Of a DNA stretch of 64,000 nt, positions 54,958 to 63,855 are shown in pieces (positions within the stretch are counted from its first letter, which is position 1; each line of letters starts with the position of its first letter). The notes beneath the pieces were generated by a model that saw only the letters and a program-made list of their open reading frames with translations, ran no database searches and had not been told where the DNA came from. This stretch comes from CAWCUZ01 sp963798795 (GTDB lineage Bacteria; Acidobacteriota; Vicinamibacteria; Vicinamibacterales; SCN-69-37), in assembly GCA_963798795.1 (NCBI GenBank), contig CAWCUZ010000003.1:1-64000 (forward strand). The letters run 5' to 3'. Made by a program: the position numbers and the translations under genes.

Positions 54958-56419
54958 TGCGCGGCTCTGGCTCGCGGCCCTGGCCGGCCTGCCCGCCGCC
55001 GTGGGCGCGGCATCGCGTTTCCACATGGGCGTCGAGCGCCTGCGCGTCCTCGCCGTCCTCGCCGCCGCCACGATGCTGCTCGCCGCGCTCCTCCCGTTCG
55101 CGGTCCCCGGTGGCATCGCCGCGCCCGGGACATGGCCCGCCCTCGGCGGTCGCCTCGTCGTTCGCGTCGACGCGCTGTCCTCGATGCTGCTGCCGCTCGC
55201 CGCCGGCCTCTGGCTGGTGACGGTGGCGGTGACGCCTCGCGCCGCGCTCGATCGCGCCGGCCTCGGCCGCACGGCGCTCGCGACGCTCCTGACGCTCGCG
55301 TCCTTTCTCACCGAACAGCCCGTCATCCTGCTCGCGCTCTGGGCCGCGTCGGTCGGCATCTTTCTGTCGGCCCTGTCGGATCCCGCGCATCGCCACCAGC
55401 GCCGCATCGCCGCCGTGTATCTGGGGACCTCGATTGCGCTGCTGGCGGCCGGCGTCGGACTGCTGACCTGGCCCGCCGCCCGCGGCACGCCGCTCGAGAC
55501 CGCGGGCATGTGGTTCGTGGTGGCGGCCGCGCTCGTGCGCAAGGGCATCGTGCCGTTCCACGCCTGGGTCCCGGAGGTCTTCGACCACGGCCGGCTGGGC
55601 CCGGCCATTCTGTTCAGCGCGCCGCAGTTGGGCGCGTATGTCACGGTGATCCTCATCGTGCCTCGCGCCTCGCCGGAGATTCTCCGTGTGGTGGCGGTGC
55701 TCGCCCTCGTCACCGCCGTCTACGGCGCGGCGCTTGCGCTCGTGCAGTCGAGTGCGCGCCGCGCCTGCGGCTACCTCTTCGTGAGCCAGTCGGCGCTGGT
55801 GATGGCGGGCCTCGACTGCACCAGCGTGAGCGCGCTGGCGGGGAGCCTGGTGATCTGGCTGTCGGCGGGCCTGGCGTTCACCGGCCTGGCCCGCACCGTT
55901 CTCGTGCTCGAGGCCCGCCGCGGGCGGCTGGACCTGTCGACGCTCCACGGCGGCTACGAGCGCATGCCCGTGCTGGCGATCAGCTTTCTGACGATGGGCC
56001 TGGCGTGCACCGGGTTTCCGGCGACGCTCGGATTCGCCGGCCAGGAACTGCTGGTCGACGGGGCGACCGAGGTGTTTCCGGTCCTCGGTTTCGCCGTGGT
56101 CGCGGCGTCTGCGCTGACCGGCATCGCGGTGCTGCGAATGTATTTCAGCCTGTTCTGCGGACGGCGCGAGCGCTCCGCCGCGGCCGCGTCGCCCCTCGGC
56201 CTGACCGGCCGCGAGTCATGGACGTTTGCCGCGCTGGTCGTGGCGCTCGTCCTGTCCGGCCTCGTTCCGCGTCCGATCGTGGACTCGCGATTCACAGCCA
56301 GTGAGGAGATTCTGGCGGACCGCCAGCGCCGCATCGCCGGTCCGATCGCCGGGGACCAGGAGGCGTACGGGCCGCTTGCCCTGCCGGCAGTCCCCCTGCA
56401 CGCCCGGCCGTCGCGATAG
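54950..56419 (+). CDS. Third DAB-operon subunit: NuoM/MrpD-like proton-conducting protein
   Basis: A 489-residue membrane protein with about fourteen helices: VVRVDALSSMLLPLAAGLWL, VAAALVRKGIVPFHAWVPEV (the Lys-His of antiporter subunits), FDHGRLGPAILFSAPQLGAY, and FLTMGLACTGFPATLGFAGQ. It is clearly related to the same Complex I antiporter family as DabB but is a separate protein. ATG 54950 lies inside the dabB 3' end, so it is translationally coupled. Most described DAB systems have only DabA and DabB. A second antiporter-like subunit would raise the number of ions moved per cycle, or could belong to a different use of the module; this is inference. Confidence 0.85.
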   Translation: MIDARLWLAALAGLPAAVGAASRFHMGVERLRVLAVLAAATMLLAALLPFAVPGGIAAPGTWPALGGRLVVRVDALSSMLLPLAAGLWLVTVAVTPRAALDRAGLGRTALATLLTLASFLTEQPVILLALWAASVGIFLSALSDPAHRHQRRIAAVYLGTSIALLAAGVGLLTWPAARGTPLETAGMWFVVAAALVRKGIVPFHAWVPEVFDHGRLGPAILFSAPQLGAYVTVILIVPRASPEILRVVAVLALVTAVYGAALALVQSSARRACGYLFVSQSALVMAGLDCTSVSALAGSLVIWLSAGLAFTGLARTVLVLEARRGRLDLSTLHGGYERMPVLAISFLTMGLACTGFPATLGFAGQELLVDGATEVFPVLGFAVVAASALTGIAVLRMYFSLFCGRRERSAAAASPLGLTGRESWTFAALVVALVLSGLVPRPIVDSRFTASEEILADRQRRIAGPIAGDQEAYGPLALPAVPLHARPSR

Positions 56420-56430
56420 ACTCCATCGCC

Positions 56431-58398
56431 ATGCGACCCAGAGAGCTCACCGCGCGCGGGCTGGTCCTCGGCGCGCTCATCACGACGGTCTTCACGGCTG
56501 CCAACGTCTACCTCGGACTGAAGGTCGGCCTCACCTTCGCGTCGTCCATCCCGGCGGCCGTGATCTCGATGGCCGTGCTCAGCGTGGTGCGCGACTCGTC
56601 CATTCTCGAGAACAACATCGTGCAGACGGTCGCCTCGGCGGCCGGCACGCTGTCCGCCATCATCTTCGTCCTGCCCGGGCTCGTCATCGTCGGCTGGTGG
56701 ACGGGCTTCCCGTTCTGGACGTCGTGCCTCGTGTGCGTGAGCGGCGGCATCCTGGGCGTGCTGTTCACGATTCCGCTGCGGCGCGCGCTGGTGACGACCT
56801 CGGACCTGCCGTACCCGGAGGGCGTGGCAGCCGCCGAAGTCCTCAAGGTCGGCGCAGCGACGCGCGGCGACGTGGCCGCCGAGACCGGCAGCGCGCGCGA
56901 GGGCCTGACGGCCGTGATCCTCGGCACCGTCGCTTCCGGCGGACTGGCCATCGTCGCGGCCACACGCGTCGCGGCCGCGGAGGTGTCGGGCTACTTCGCG
57001 GTCGGCCGCAACACCGCGAGCGGCTATGACGTGGCGTTCTCGCTGGCGCTGTTCGGCGCGGGGCATCTCGTGGGGCTGTCGGTCGGGATGGCGATGCTCG
57101 CCGGGCTGGTGATCGCGTGGGCGGGCGCCGTGCCGATCCTCACGCACCTGCAGCCGGCCGCCGCGGGTATCGCGCTCGCCGCCCACGCCGACGACATCTG
57201 GCGCCACCAGGTGCGGTTCATCGGCGCCGGCACGATCGGCACGGCCGCCATCTGGACGCTGATCAGGCTGGCGCGGCCCGTGATCGGCGGACTGGTGGCC
57301 ACACTGGCGGCGTCGCGCGCCTCGGCGCAGACCGACGACCGCGACCGCGACCTGTCGGGCCGGTGGATCGCGGGCCTCACCGTCGCGTGCCTGGCGCTGG
57401 CCGGCTGGCTGGCATGGCACTTCGCGCGCGGCACCGTCCTGGCGCCGGACGCGCTGCGGTTGACGGCCATCGCGCTGCCATTCGTGCTCGTGGGCGGGTT
57501 CATCATCGCCGCCATCTGCGGGTACATGGCGGGCCTGATCGGCGCCTCGAACAGCCCGATTTCCGGCATCGGCATCCTGTCAATCGTCATCTGCGCGTCC
57601 GTGCTCGCCCTCGCCGTGCAGCCGACGGCGGCCTCACGGCCGGCCGTCGTCGCGTTCGCGCTGTTCGTCACCGCGATCGTGTTCGCGTGCGCAACGATTT
57701 CGAACGACAACCTCCAGGACCTGAAGACCGGGCAGCTCGTGGGCGCGTCGCCCTGGCGGCAGCAGGTCGCGCTCATCGTCGGCGTCGGCGCCGGCGCCCT
57801 CGTCATTCCGCCCGTGCTCAACCTGCTGGCGCACGCGTACGGATTCGCCGGCGCGCCGAACCTGAACGTGATCGCCAGCAATCCGCTGCCCGCCCCCCAG
57901 GCGACGCTCATCTCCGCGCTCGCGCAGGGCGTCGTGGGCGGCAATCTCGATTGGAAGATGATCGGCGTCGGCGTCCTCGTCGGCGTCGGCGTCATCCTGC
58001 TCGACGAGGGGCTCGGCGTCGCGAAGAAGCTGCGTATCCCGCCGCTCGCCGTCGGCATCGGAATCTATCTGCCGATGTCGGCGACGTTCGCGGTGGTCGT
58101 CGGATCGATCGTGGGGCACTGGTACAACCGGCGCACCGCGCGGGCCGGCGACGGCCGCGCCGAACGGCTCGGCGTGCTGGTGGCGTCGGGCATGATCGTG
58201 GGCGAGAGCCTGTTCGGCGTGCTCAACGCCGGGCTGATCGTCGCCCTCTCGAACGACGCGCCGCTGGCGCTGGTATCGGCCGCGTTCGCCCCGGCGAACC
58301 TCGTCGGGCTCGTGCTGTTCATTCTGCTGATCGTCGCGCTCTACGGCTGGATGCTGCGCCGTGCCGGTACCCGCGAGCACCCACGCGTCGACAGGTAG
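56431..58398 (+). CDS. OPT-family oligopeptide/metal-chelate transporter
   Basis: A 655-residue transporter with about sixteen helices. The N-terminus (LITTVFTAANVYLGLKVGLT) and the motifs PYPEGVAAAEVLKVG, GLIGASNSPISGIGI, ISNDNLQDLKTGQLVGASPW and IPPLAVGIGIYLPMSATF are characteristic of bacterial OPT proteins, which import oligopeptides or metal chelates by proton symport. ATG 56431 is 11 bases after the DAB operon stop, so it may be cotranscribed but need not be functionally linked. Confidence 0.9.
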   Translation: MRPRELTARGLVLGALITTVFTAANVYLGLKVGLTFASSIPAAVISMAVLSVVRDSSILENNIVQTVASAAGTLSAIIFVLPGLVIVGWWTGFPFWTSCLVCVSGGILGVLFTIPLRRALVTTSDLPYPEGVAAAEVLKVGAATRGDVAAETGSAREGLTAVILGTVASGGLAIVAATRVAAAEVSGYFAVGRNTASGYDVAFSLALFGAGHLVGLSVGMAMLAGLVIAWAGAVPILTHLQPAAAGIALAAHADDIWRHQVRFIGAGTIGTAAIWTLIRLARPVIGGLVATLAASRASAQTDDRDRDLSGRWIAGLTVACLALAGWLAWHFARGTVLAPDALRLTAIALPFVLVGGFIIAAICGYMAGLIGASNSPISGIGILSIVICASVLALAVQPTAASRPAVVAFALFVTAIVFACATISNDNLQDLKTGQLVGASPWRQQVALIVGVGAGALVIPPVLNLLAHAYGFAGAPNLNVIASNPLPAPQATLISALAQGVVGGNLDWKMIGVGVLVGVGVILLDEGLGVAKKLRIPPLAVGIGIYLPMSATFAVVVGSIVGHWYNRRTARAGDGRAERLGVLVASGMIVGESLFGVLNAGLIVALSNDAPLALVSAAFAPANLVGLVLFILLIVALYGWMLRRAGTREHPRVDR

Positions 58399-58478
58399 AC
58401 CCGGCTGGCGCGGCCGCCGGCCAGAGCCCGCGTCGACGCGGACGACGTGTTTCAATGGCATGCAGGCCGTGCAGCGGC

Positions 58479-58940
58479 CTACTTGCCATCGAGCGTCTTC
58501 AACAACGTGGCCTTGATCTCGCCGTTGGCGTGCGAGAACTGGTAGTTGTTGCGGGCGAACTCCGGCTTGGCCCTGGTGCGCAGCGTGATCTCGAGAATCT
58601 GGCCGGGCAGAAACGGCTTGCGGTAGCGGCAGGTCGTGCCGCCCGCAGGCGTGTTGTTCTTGTCCCACCAGTACTCGTCGACCCGCAGCAGCGCGATCGA
58701 CCCGGACGCCAGGTTCTTGACCCGGATCGTGGTGACCAGATCGTCGCCCTTCCGCTCCATCTTGGGCGCAAGATAGCCCATCAGGGCCATGCCCTTGAAC
58801 GGCGGCACGTTGATCGGAGTGCCCGGCGGCGTCGAGACGACGGTGGCGCAGTCGGCAGGGCTGGTCTGGGCGGAGCCGACGACGCCGAACACGACTGCCA
58901 GAACGGCAGCCGCGCATGCGGACCGAACGAAGCGCTTCAT
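58479..58940 (-). CDS. Small secreted protein of unknown function
   Basis: A 153-residue exported protein. The signal peptide FVRSACAAAVLAVVFGVVGS is followed by a beta-sandwich-like domain: KGDDLVTTIRVKNLASGSIA, LLRVDEYWWDKNNTPAG, and LPGQILEITLRTRAKPEFAR. Two cysteines (CATVV, TCRY) may form a disulfide. ATG 58940 follows GGAGGG. No known family recognised. The pattern is of a periplasmic substrate- or ligand-free scaffold domain. Confidence 0.65.
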   Translation of the reverse strand: MKRFVRSACAAAVLAVVFGVVGSAQTSPADCATVVSTPPGTPINVPPFKGMALMGYLAPKMERKGDDLVTTIRVKNLASGSIALLRVDEYWWDKNNTPAGGTTCRYRKPFLPGQILEITLRTRAKPEFARNNYQFSHANGEIKATLLKTLDGK

Positions 58941-59039
58941 AGCGTCCCTCCAATTGAAGGCGGACGAGGACGGGACAGCGCCGGCATTATACCGCCGGAG
59001 CGGGCGGCGGTCCGAATCGGCGACCGCCGCTCAGGCGCG

Positions 59040-60242
59040 TCACTTGATGACGCGCATCTTCTCCCAGGCGTCGGAGTTGAACGCCTCGTTCGGGTTGAAG
59101 TTGATGTCGTTCGTCAGCACGAACTCGTCCGTGCCGGTCTTCCAGACATACTCGTAGTCGTTCGGCAGCTCCCAGGAGGTGCCGCTGTTCTGCGGATCGG
59201 CCCAGGTCTGGGTTCCCCGGATTGCCTCGGTGAACTGGCGCTGCACCTGCTCGTGCTCCGTCATGCGCCGGGTCCAGTCGGCGTCGCGCTGGTCGAGGCT
59301 GGCGTTCCAGTCGTCGAACAGCCGCCGGCTCTGGTTGCGGGCCGCGTTGATCGCCGCGAGCTGCCCGGCGATCTGCCGGGCGCCGACCTGCAGGATCGTG
59401 TCGCGCACGGCCAGCTCGTACTGCCGGTTCACGCGATAGGACCCCATGATCACCGCGAACAGCCGCTCGTTGGCGTCGAGCTCCCCCGCCGGCGCGCTGA
59501 AGCCGACGACGTTCTCGACGAACGTACTCTGGAGCATCGAGCCGAGGGCGCCGGGCTGGCTGTTGACCGTGGACGTCGCCAGCACCCATTCCTCGCGTCG
59601 TCCCTGCGGCCCGTTGTAGATGAGGCGGTTCTGGCTCGCGTCGATCTGCAGTTGCGCCTGGTAGCGCTGCAGGTCGGCGCCTTCGATGGCCACCACCTTC
59701 TGGCGCTGCGCCTCGGCCGCCTTCGGCCGGCCGACGCTCGCCGTCACGGACGCGCCGGACCGGAAGCCCGGAAGAAAGGCCTGCGCGATGAAGTCGCGGC
59801 TCGACAACGGCGGCGCCACGCGGCACGTCCAGTCCGTCGACTGGTTCAAGCGCGGATCGGTCGACCACTGGCTGAAGTACTTCGGAAAGATCTCGAAGGC
59901 GCGCCGTCCGTTCGGCTCCGACACCCGCGCGTGCAACGACACGATCTCGAACGCACAGCGCGACGTCGGATTCCACGTCACCCCGCCCTCGAGCCGCCAG
60001 TCGGCCGGCGCCAGAAAGCTCACGGCGACCATCGGCTGCCCGTAGCCGTCGCGGTCGACGATGTCGAACCGCTTGAGCCGAAGAACTTCGCCCCGGGGCG
60101 GCGCGCCGACGCCCCGCTGGCCGGCCGGAGCCCCGCCGCCCGCCGGGGCCCCGCCATCGGCCGAGCCCGCGCACGCCGCGAGGCCGATCACCGTGGCGAC
60201 GAGCCACGCGCCTGAAAGCTGTCGCTCTCGCTGCCGTTGCAT
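59040..60242 (-). CDS. Lipoprotein with Gly/Ala/Pro-rich linker, unknown function
   Basis: A 400-residue lipoprotein. ATG 60242 gives a signal with lipobox (VATVIGLAACAGS); a longer frame adds 13 unneeded residues. A GGAPAGGGAPAGQRGVGA linker follows, then a folded region with EVLRLKRFDIVDRDGYGQPM and MVAVSFLAPADWRLEGGV, resembling the start of secreted acidobacterial stress or DUF proteins. Helical repeats follow (AAINAARNQSRRLFDDWNAS, QVQRQFTEAIRGTQTWADPQ). The end reads PNDYEYVWKTGTDEFVLTND. Function unknown. Confidence 0.65.
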   Translation of the reverse strand: MQRQRERQLSGAWLVATVIGLAACAGSADGGAPAGGGAPAGQRGVGAPPRGEVLRLKRFDIVDRDGYGQPMVAVSFLAPADWRLEGGVTWNPTSRCAFEIVSLHARVSEPNGRRAFEIFPKYFSQWSTDPRLNQSTDWTCRVAPPLSSRDFIAQAFLPGFRSGASVTASVGRPKAAEAQRQKVVAIEGADLQRYQAQLQIDASQNRLIYNGPQGRREEWVLATSTVNSQPGALGSMLQSTFVENVVGFSAPAGELDANERLFAVIMGSYRVNRQYELAVRDTILQVGARQIAGQLAAINAARNQSRRLFDDWNASLDQRDADWTRRMTEHEQVQRQFTEAIRGTQTWADPQNSGTSWELPNDYEYVWKTGTDEFVLTNDINFNPNEAFNSDAWEKMRVIK

Positions 60243-60307
60243 GACACCCCCCAGTCTGGGCGCCATCGCCTGACGCGGCACGTCGCCCTCGACCTGACTC
60301 GACGAAC

Positions 60308-61018
60308 CTATTGCTTCGTCATCGTGACCGTGTAGCCGTCCAGGCCGGAATGCGACGCGGTCGCGTTGATGGTCCGGCCGGTGGAGGTCATGTTCCCCTC
60401 CGCATAGAAGTCGGTGAAGTCGCCGACCTTGATGCGAATTCTCACGTGCCCGTTGGCATCGATCGTCCCCGGCTCGGCCGGGTCAATCTGGCCGGTGGTG
60501 CCGGGCGTCGCCGCGCACATGCCATTCGGCGTCGAGATCGTGCCCAGCACGGTTCCGCCGGACTGGGTGAGGTTGAGGAACATGCCGTTGTCGCCCGGGA
60601 ACCCGCCGCAGGCCGTGGGCGACAAGACCAGGCGCCAGGTGCCCGTCATCGTCCCGATGGTCGTGGTGCGCGTGTCCGTGGCGGAACCGCCCTTCCCGTC
60701 CGACACCGTGACCCGGACCGTCACGTTCCCATCGCCGTTGATCGTCTGCGTCCTGGAACTGCTCTCGTTGATGCTGGATGCCGCCCCGGGCACCTGCCAG
60801 TTGAACGTGACCGCGTCGCCGTCCGGGTCGGTCGCCGTGGCGTTGAACGTGAAGGTCGTGAGTCCGGACACGCCGAATCCCGGGCTCACGCTCATCGCCG
60901 AGATGGTCGGATTCTGGTTCGAGGGCTCCGTCGGAGTGTCGTTGCTGCTCTTCTTGCTGCACGCCACCAGGACACCGAGGACGAGCGCGATGGAGACGAA
61001 TCGCACGTTTCTGAACAC
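60308..61018 (-). CDS. Lipoprotein with PKD-like domain
   Basis: A 236-residue lipoprotein with lipobox LVLGVLVACSKK. The N-terminal half is an Ig/PKD-like beta-sandwich (FTFNATATDPDGDAVTFNWQ, VTVRVTVSDGKGGSATD). The C-terminal half (GTWRLVLSPTACGGFPG, GTISTPNGMC, and SHSGLDGYTVTMTKQ) looks like a small lipocalin-like or cystine-containing domain. It is a probable surface-exposed binding protein. ATG 61018 is preceded by GGAGG. It follows the sortilin-like gene on the same strand with a 62-base gap. Confidence 0.75.
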   Translation of the reverse strand: MFRNVRFVSIALVLGVLVACSKKSSNDTPTEPSNQNPTISAMSVSPGFGVSGLTTFTFNATATDPDGDAVTFNWQVPGAASSINESSSRTQTINGDGNVTVRVTVSDGKGGSATDTRTTTIGTMTGTWRLVLSPTACGGFPGDNGMFLNLTQSGGTVLGTISTPNGMCAATPGTTGQIDPAEPGTIDANGHVRIRIKVGDFTDFYAEGNMTSTGRTINATASHSGLDGYTVTMTKQ

Positions 61019-61080
61019 CGTGACCTCCTTCTGACAGGACTACCGCTGAAGATAGACGCGCAAAGCACGTGAAACAAGGA

Positions 61081-63825
61081 TCATCGGATGATCCGCGGCG
61101 CGAGGCCGAGCGGCCAGCCGATCGTATTCGTGACCTCCGCCGTGCCGGTCAGCGTGCGGCCGGCCGCCTCGAGCGTGACCGTGTACCGGCCGATTGGGGC
61201 CAGTTGGTCGACCGGACCGGCTCCACGACCACCCGCCGCCCCGGCCCCGGCGCCCCGACCCCGGCCCGCCCGCAGGTTCCAGACGACGCTGTGGAGACCG
61301 GCGGCGCCAGCACCCGTGAGCCGGGCCATCTGCTGGCCGGCGGCATCGGCAATCGTCACGACCGGCCGTTGCGCCGCTGCAGCCCGGAGATAGTACCAGA
61401 CGACCATGCCGCCCGGCGCGTTGGGCGTCTGCAGATGCCGCTGTCCGAACAGGTAGTCGTTCGCGCCGAACGACCAGGTGACACGCTCCACCGTCGGCTT
61501 CGCGGCGAACAGATGCGCGTCTTCGCTCAACAGGGCGGGCGTCATTTCCTCGAGCGGAGTGATGTCGGCGACCCACAACCCGCGGCCGTACGTGCCCAGC
61601 ACCAGGTCGCGCTCGACGGGCTGGACGGCGAGATCGTGAACGGCGACGTTCGGCATGTCGCCGTTCACGCCCGTCCAGTGGCCGCCCCGATCGATCGACA
61701 CGAACACGCCCGCATCGTCGCCGACGAAGAGCAGATCCGGATTGCGCGAGTCCTCCCACACGACGTTGATCGGCTTGTCGGGCAGGCCCGCCGCCAATGA
61801 CCGCCAGGTCCCGCCGTAGTCCTCGGTGACGTCGATGTACGGATGGAAGTCGTCGAGCTTGTATCCGCTCTTCGTCACGTACGCGCGGCCTTCCACGTGC
61901 GACGACGCCACGACGCGGCTGACGTAGGCCTCGCGCCGGCCGCCCGCCGCGGCCACCCGCGCCGTCAGGTCCGTCCACGAGGCGCCGGTGTCGCGTGTGA
62001 CCTGCACGTTGCCGTCAGCCGTGCCGACCCAAATCAGGCCGGGCCGCATCGGCGACTCCGCAATCGTCGAAATCGCGAACCACGGAATGCCGCCCGGAAC
62101 GCCGCCCTCCGACGACGGCAGAATCCGCTCGGTGGGATTCGTGCTCAGGTCCGGACTGATCGCCGTCCAGTGATCGCCCCGGTCCGTCGACCGGAGCAGC
62201 CGTTGGCCGCCGGTGTACACGATGCGGCCGTCGTGCGGCGAGAGCGCGATCGGCGTCTCCCAGATGAACCGGTAGGGCGGTTCATCGGGGCCGGCTCGCG
62301 GCATGATGCTGACGCGGTAGCCGAGCCGCTGATCCACGCGCGACAACCCGCCATATTCCCGCGCCGTATAGAGCCACCGGCTGTCGGCGGGATCGACGAC
62401 CGTCGCCATGCCGTCGCCGTCGCCCACGGCCAGCCAGTCCCACGTGGTGACCCCGCCCGCGCCCGTGCTCGACGGCCCCTTCCAGTTCTCGTGATCCTGC
62501 AGGCCGGCGTAGATCTGGTACGGCGTCTCCCGGTCGAGGCTGAGCGCGTACACCTCGCCGAGCGGCAGGTTGGCGTAGTGGTCGCTCGTCTTCCCGCCGT
62601 CGTACGACACGAACACGCCGCCGTCGCTGCCGAGAATCATGCGGTCCGAGTTGTCCGGGTCGACCCAGAGCGTGCGCACGTCGCCGAAGATGCCGGTGAA
62701 CAGCCGCCGGGGCGGCCAGGTGATGTCGTGCCACGTGCGGCCGGCATCCGTCGAGTTGCCCAGTTCGACGCCGGTCACGAACAGCTTCTGATCGTCGTTC
62801 GGATCGACCCGGATCTGGCTGAAGTAGTACGGTCCCTTGCCGCTCACGTCGTCGTCCGCGGCGTTCATCCTGGTCCACGTGCGTCCCGCGTCGGACGTGC
62901 GATCCACCTCGCCGCCGATGACGGGAACACGTCCCGACCGGTCGGGCGCCGTTCCCGCCCGCGGATTGTCGTTCTCGACCAGAGCATAGACGACCTCGGG
63001 ATTGCGTGGAGACACGTCGAGGCCGATGCGGCCGATTCGCCCCGCCGGCAGTCCGCCGGCCAGCCGCGTCCACGTGGCCCCCGCATCGGTCGTCTTGTAG
63101 ATGCCGCTCTCCGGTCCGCCGTTGACGAGCTGCCACGGCAGGCGCTCTTTGTCATACGCCGCCGCGTACAGCACGGCGGGATCCCGCGGATTCATCGCGA
63201 GGTCGATCACGCCCACCCGGTCGTTGACGAACAGCGACTTCGTCCAGGTCGCGCCCGCGTCGGTCGTCTTGAACACGCCGCGCTCGGCGTTGCTCGAGTA
63301 CAGGTGCCCCATGGCCGCCACGTAGACGACCGCGGGATTGGACGGGTGAATCACGATGCGCGCGACGTGCTGGCTGTCGTGCAGGCCCATGTTGCTCCAC
63401 GTCGCGCCCGCGTCCGTCGACTTGTAGACGCCATCGCCCGCGTAGGAACTGCGCGACGTGAACGCGTCGCCGGTGCCGACCCAGACGACGTTCGCATCCG
63501 ATGGCGCCACCGTGACGTCGCCAATCGACAGCGTGCTCTGCCCGTCGAAGACCGGCGTGAACGTCGTCCCGTTGTTCGTCGTCTTCCAGACGCCGCCGCT
63601 CCAGCTCGAGACGTAAAACGTATAGAGATGGTCCTTGCCGGGCGCGGCGGGCACGGCGATGTCCGAGATCCGCGCGCCCGCCCGAAACGGACCGAGATTC
63701 CGGTAGCTGAGTGCCCCCTCCAGCGCCTGATCGAGCCCCGCCGGCTCCTGCGCGCGCGGCGAGACGGTGGCCGCGAGCGCGGTCGCGGCCATCGCCGCGC
63801 CGACGGCAGCGTGAAAATGCGTCAT
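61081..63825 (-). CDS. Secreted sortilin/VPS10- and BNR-repeat protein
   Basis: A 914-residue exported protein. The signal peptide HAAVGAAMAATALAATVSPR is followed by a ten-bladed-propeller-type repeat region rich in Asp-box motifs: VWKTTNNGTTFTP, VYKSTDAGATWSNMGL, VFKTTDAGATWTKSL, and RTSDAGRTWTRMN. Blades with WLYTAREYGGLSRVDQ and LGTYGRGLWVADITPL follow. The C-terminus has an Arg/Gly tract (RAGRGRGAGAGAAGGRGAG) before a beta domain (YTVTLEAAGRTLTG). Members bind glycans or proteins, or act as glycosidase-like scaffolds; catalysis is not evident. A Gly-rich tail like this recurs in neighbouring secreted proteins. Confidence 0.88.
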   Translation of the reverse strand: MTHFHAAVGAAMAATALAATVSPRAQEPAGLDQALEGALSYRNLGPFRAGARISDIAVPAAPGKDHLYTFYVSSWSGGVWKTTNNGTTFTPVFDGQSTLSIGDVTVAPSDANVVWVGTGDAFTSRSSYAGDGVYKSTDAGATWSNMGLHDSQHVARIVIHPSNPAVVYVAAMGHLYSSNAERGVFKTTDAGATWTKSLFVNDRVGVIDLAMNPRDPAVLYAAAYDKERLPWQLVNGGPESGIYKTTDAGATWTRLAGGLPAGRIGRIGLDVSPRNPEVVYALVENDNPRAGTAPDRSGRVPVIGGEVDRTSDAGRTWTRMNAADDDVSGKGPYYFSQIRVDPNDDQKLFVTGVELGNSTDAGRTWHDITWPPRRLFTGIFGDVRTLWVDPDNSDRMILGSDGGVFVSYDGGKTSDHYANLPLGEVYALSLDRETPYQIYAGLQDHENWKGPSSTGAGGVTTWDWLAVGDGDGMATVVDPADSRWLYTAREYGGLSRVDQRLGYRVSIMPRAGPDEPPYRFIWETPIALSPHDGRIVYTGGQRLLRSTDRGDHWTAISPDLSTNPTERILPSSEGGVPGGIPWFAISTIAESPMRPGLIWVGTADGNVQVTRDTGASWTDLTARVAAAGGRREAYVSRVVASSHVEGRAYVTKSGYKLDDFHPYIDVTEDYGGTWRSLAAGLPDKPINVVWEDSRNPDLLFVGDDAGVFVSIDRGGHWTGVNGDMPNVAVHDLAVQPVERDLVLGTYGRGLWVADITPLEEMTPALLSEDAHLFAAKPTVERVTWSFGANDYLFGQRHLQTPNAPGGMVVWYYLRAAAAQRPVVTIADAAGQQMARLTGAGAAGLHSVVWNLRAGRGRGAGAGAAGGRGAGPVDQLAPIGRYTVTLEAAGRTLTGTAEVTNTIGWPLGLAPRIIR

Positions 63826-63855
63826 GAAGGGACTCCGCAGGGCACGCGGCCGTCT

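Noticed and set aside
53182..55713. An 843-codon minus-strand open frame opposite dabA/dabB.
   Set aside because: It is antisense to clearly conserved membrane proteins and rich in Arg/Ala/Pro without domains.
58400..58478. A GC-rich hairpin after the OPT gene considered as a terminator.
   Set aside because: The stem is imperfect and no T-rich tail follows.
57117..60215. A 1032-codon plus-strand open frame across the OPT gene end and the lipoprotein gene.
   Set aside because: It is out of frame with the OPT protein and antisense to two signal-peptide proteins; composition is that of a GC-rich shadow frame.
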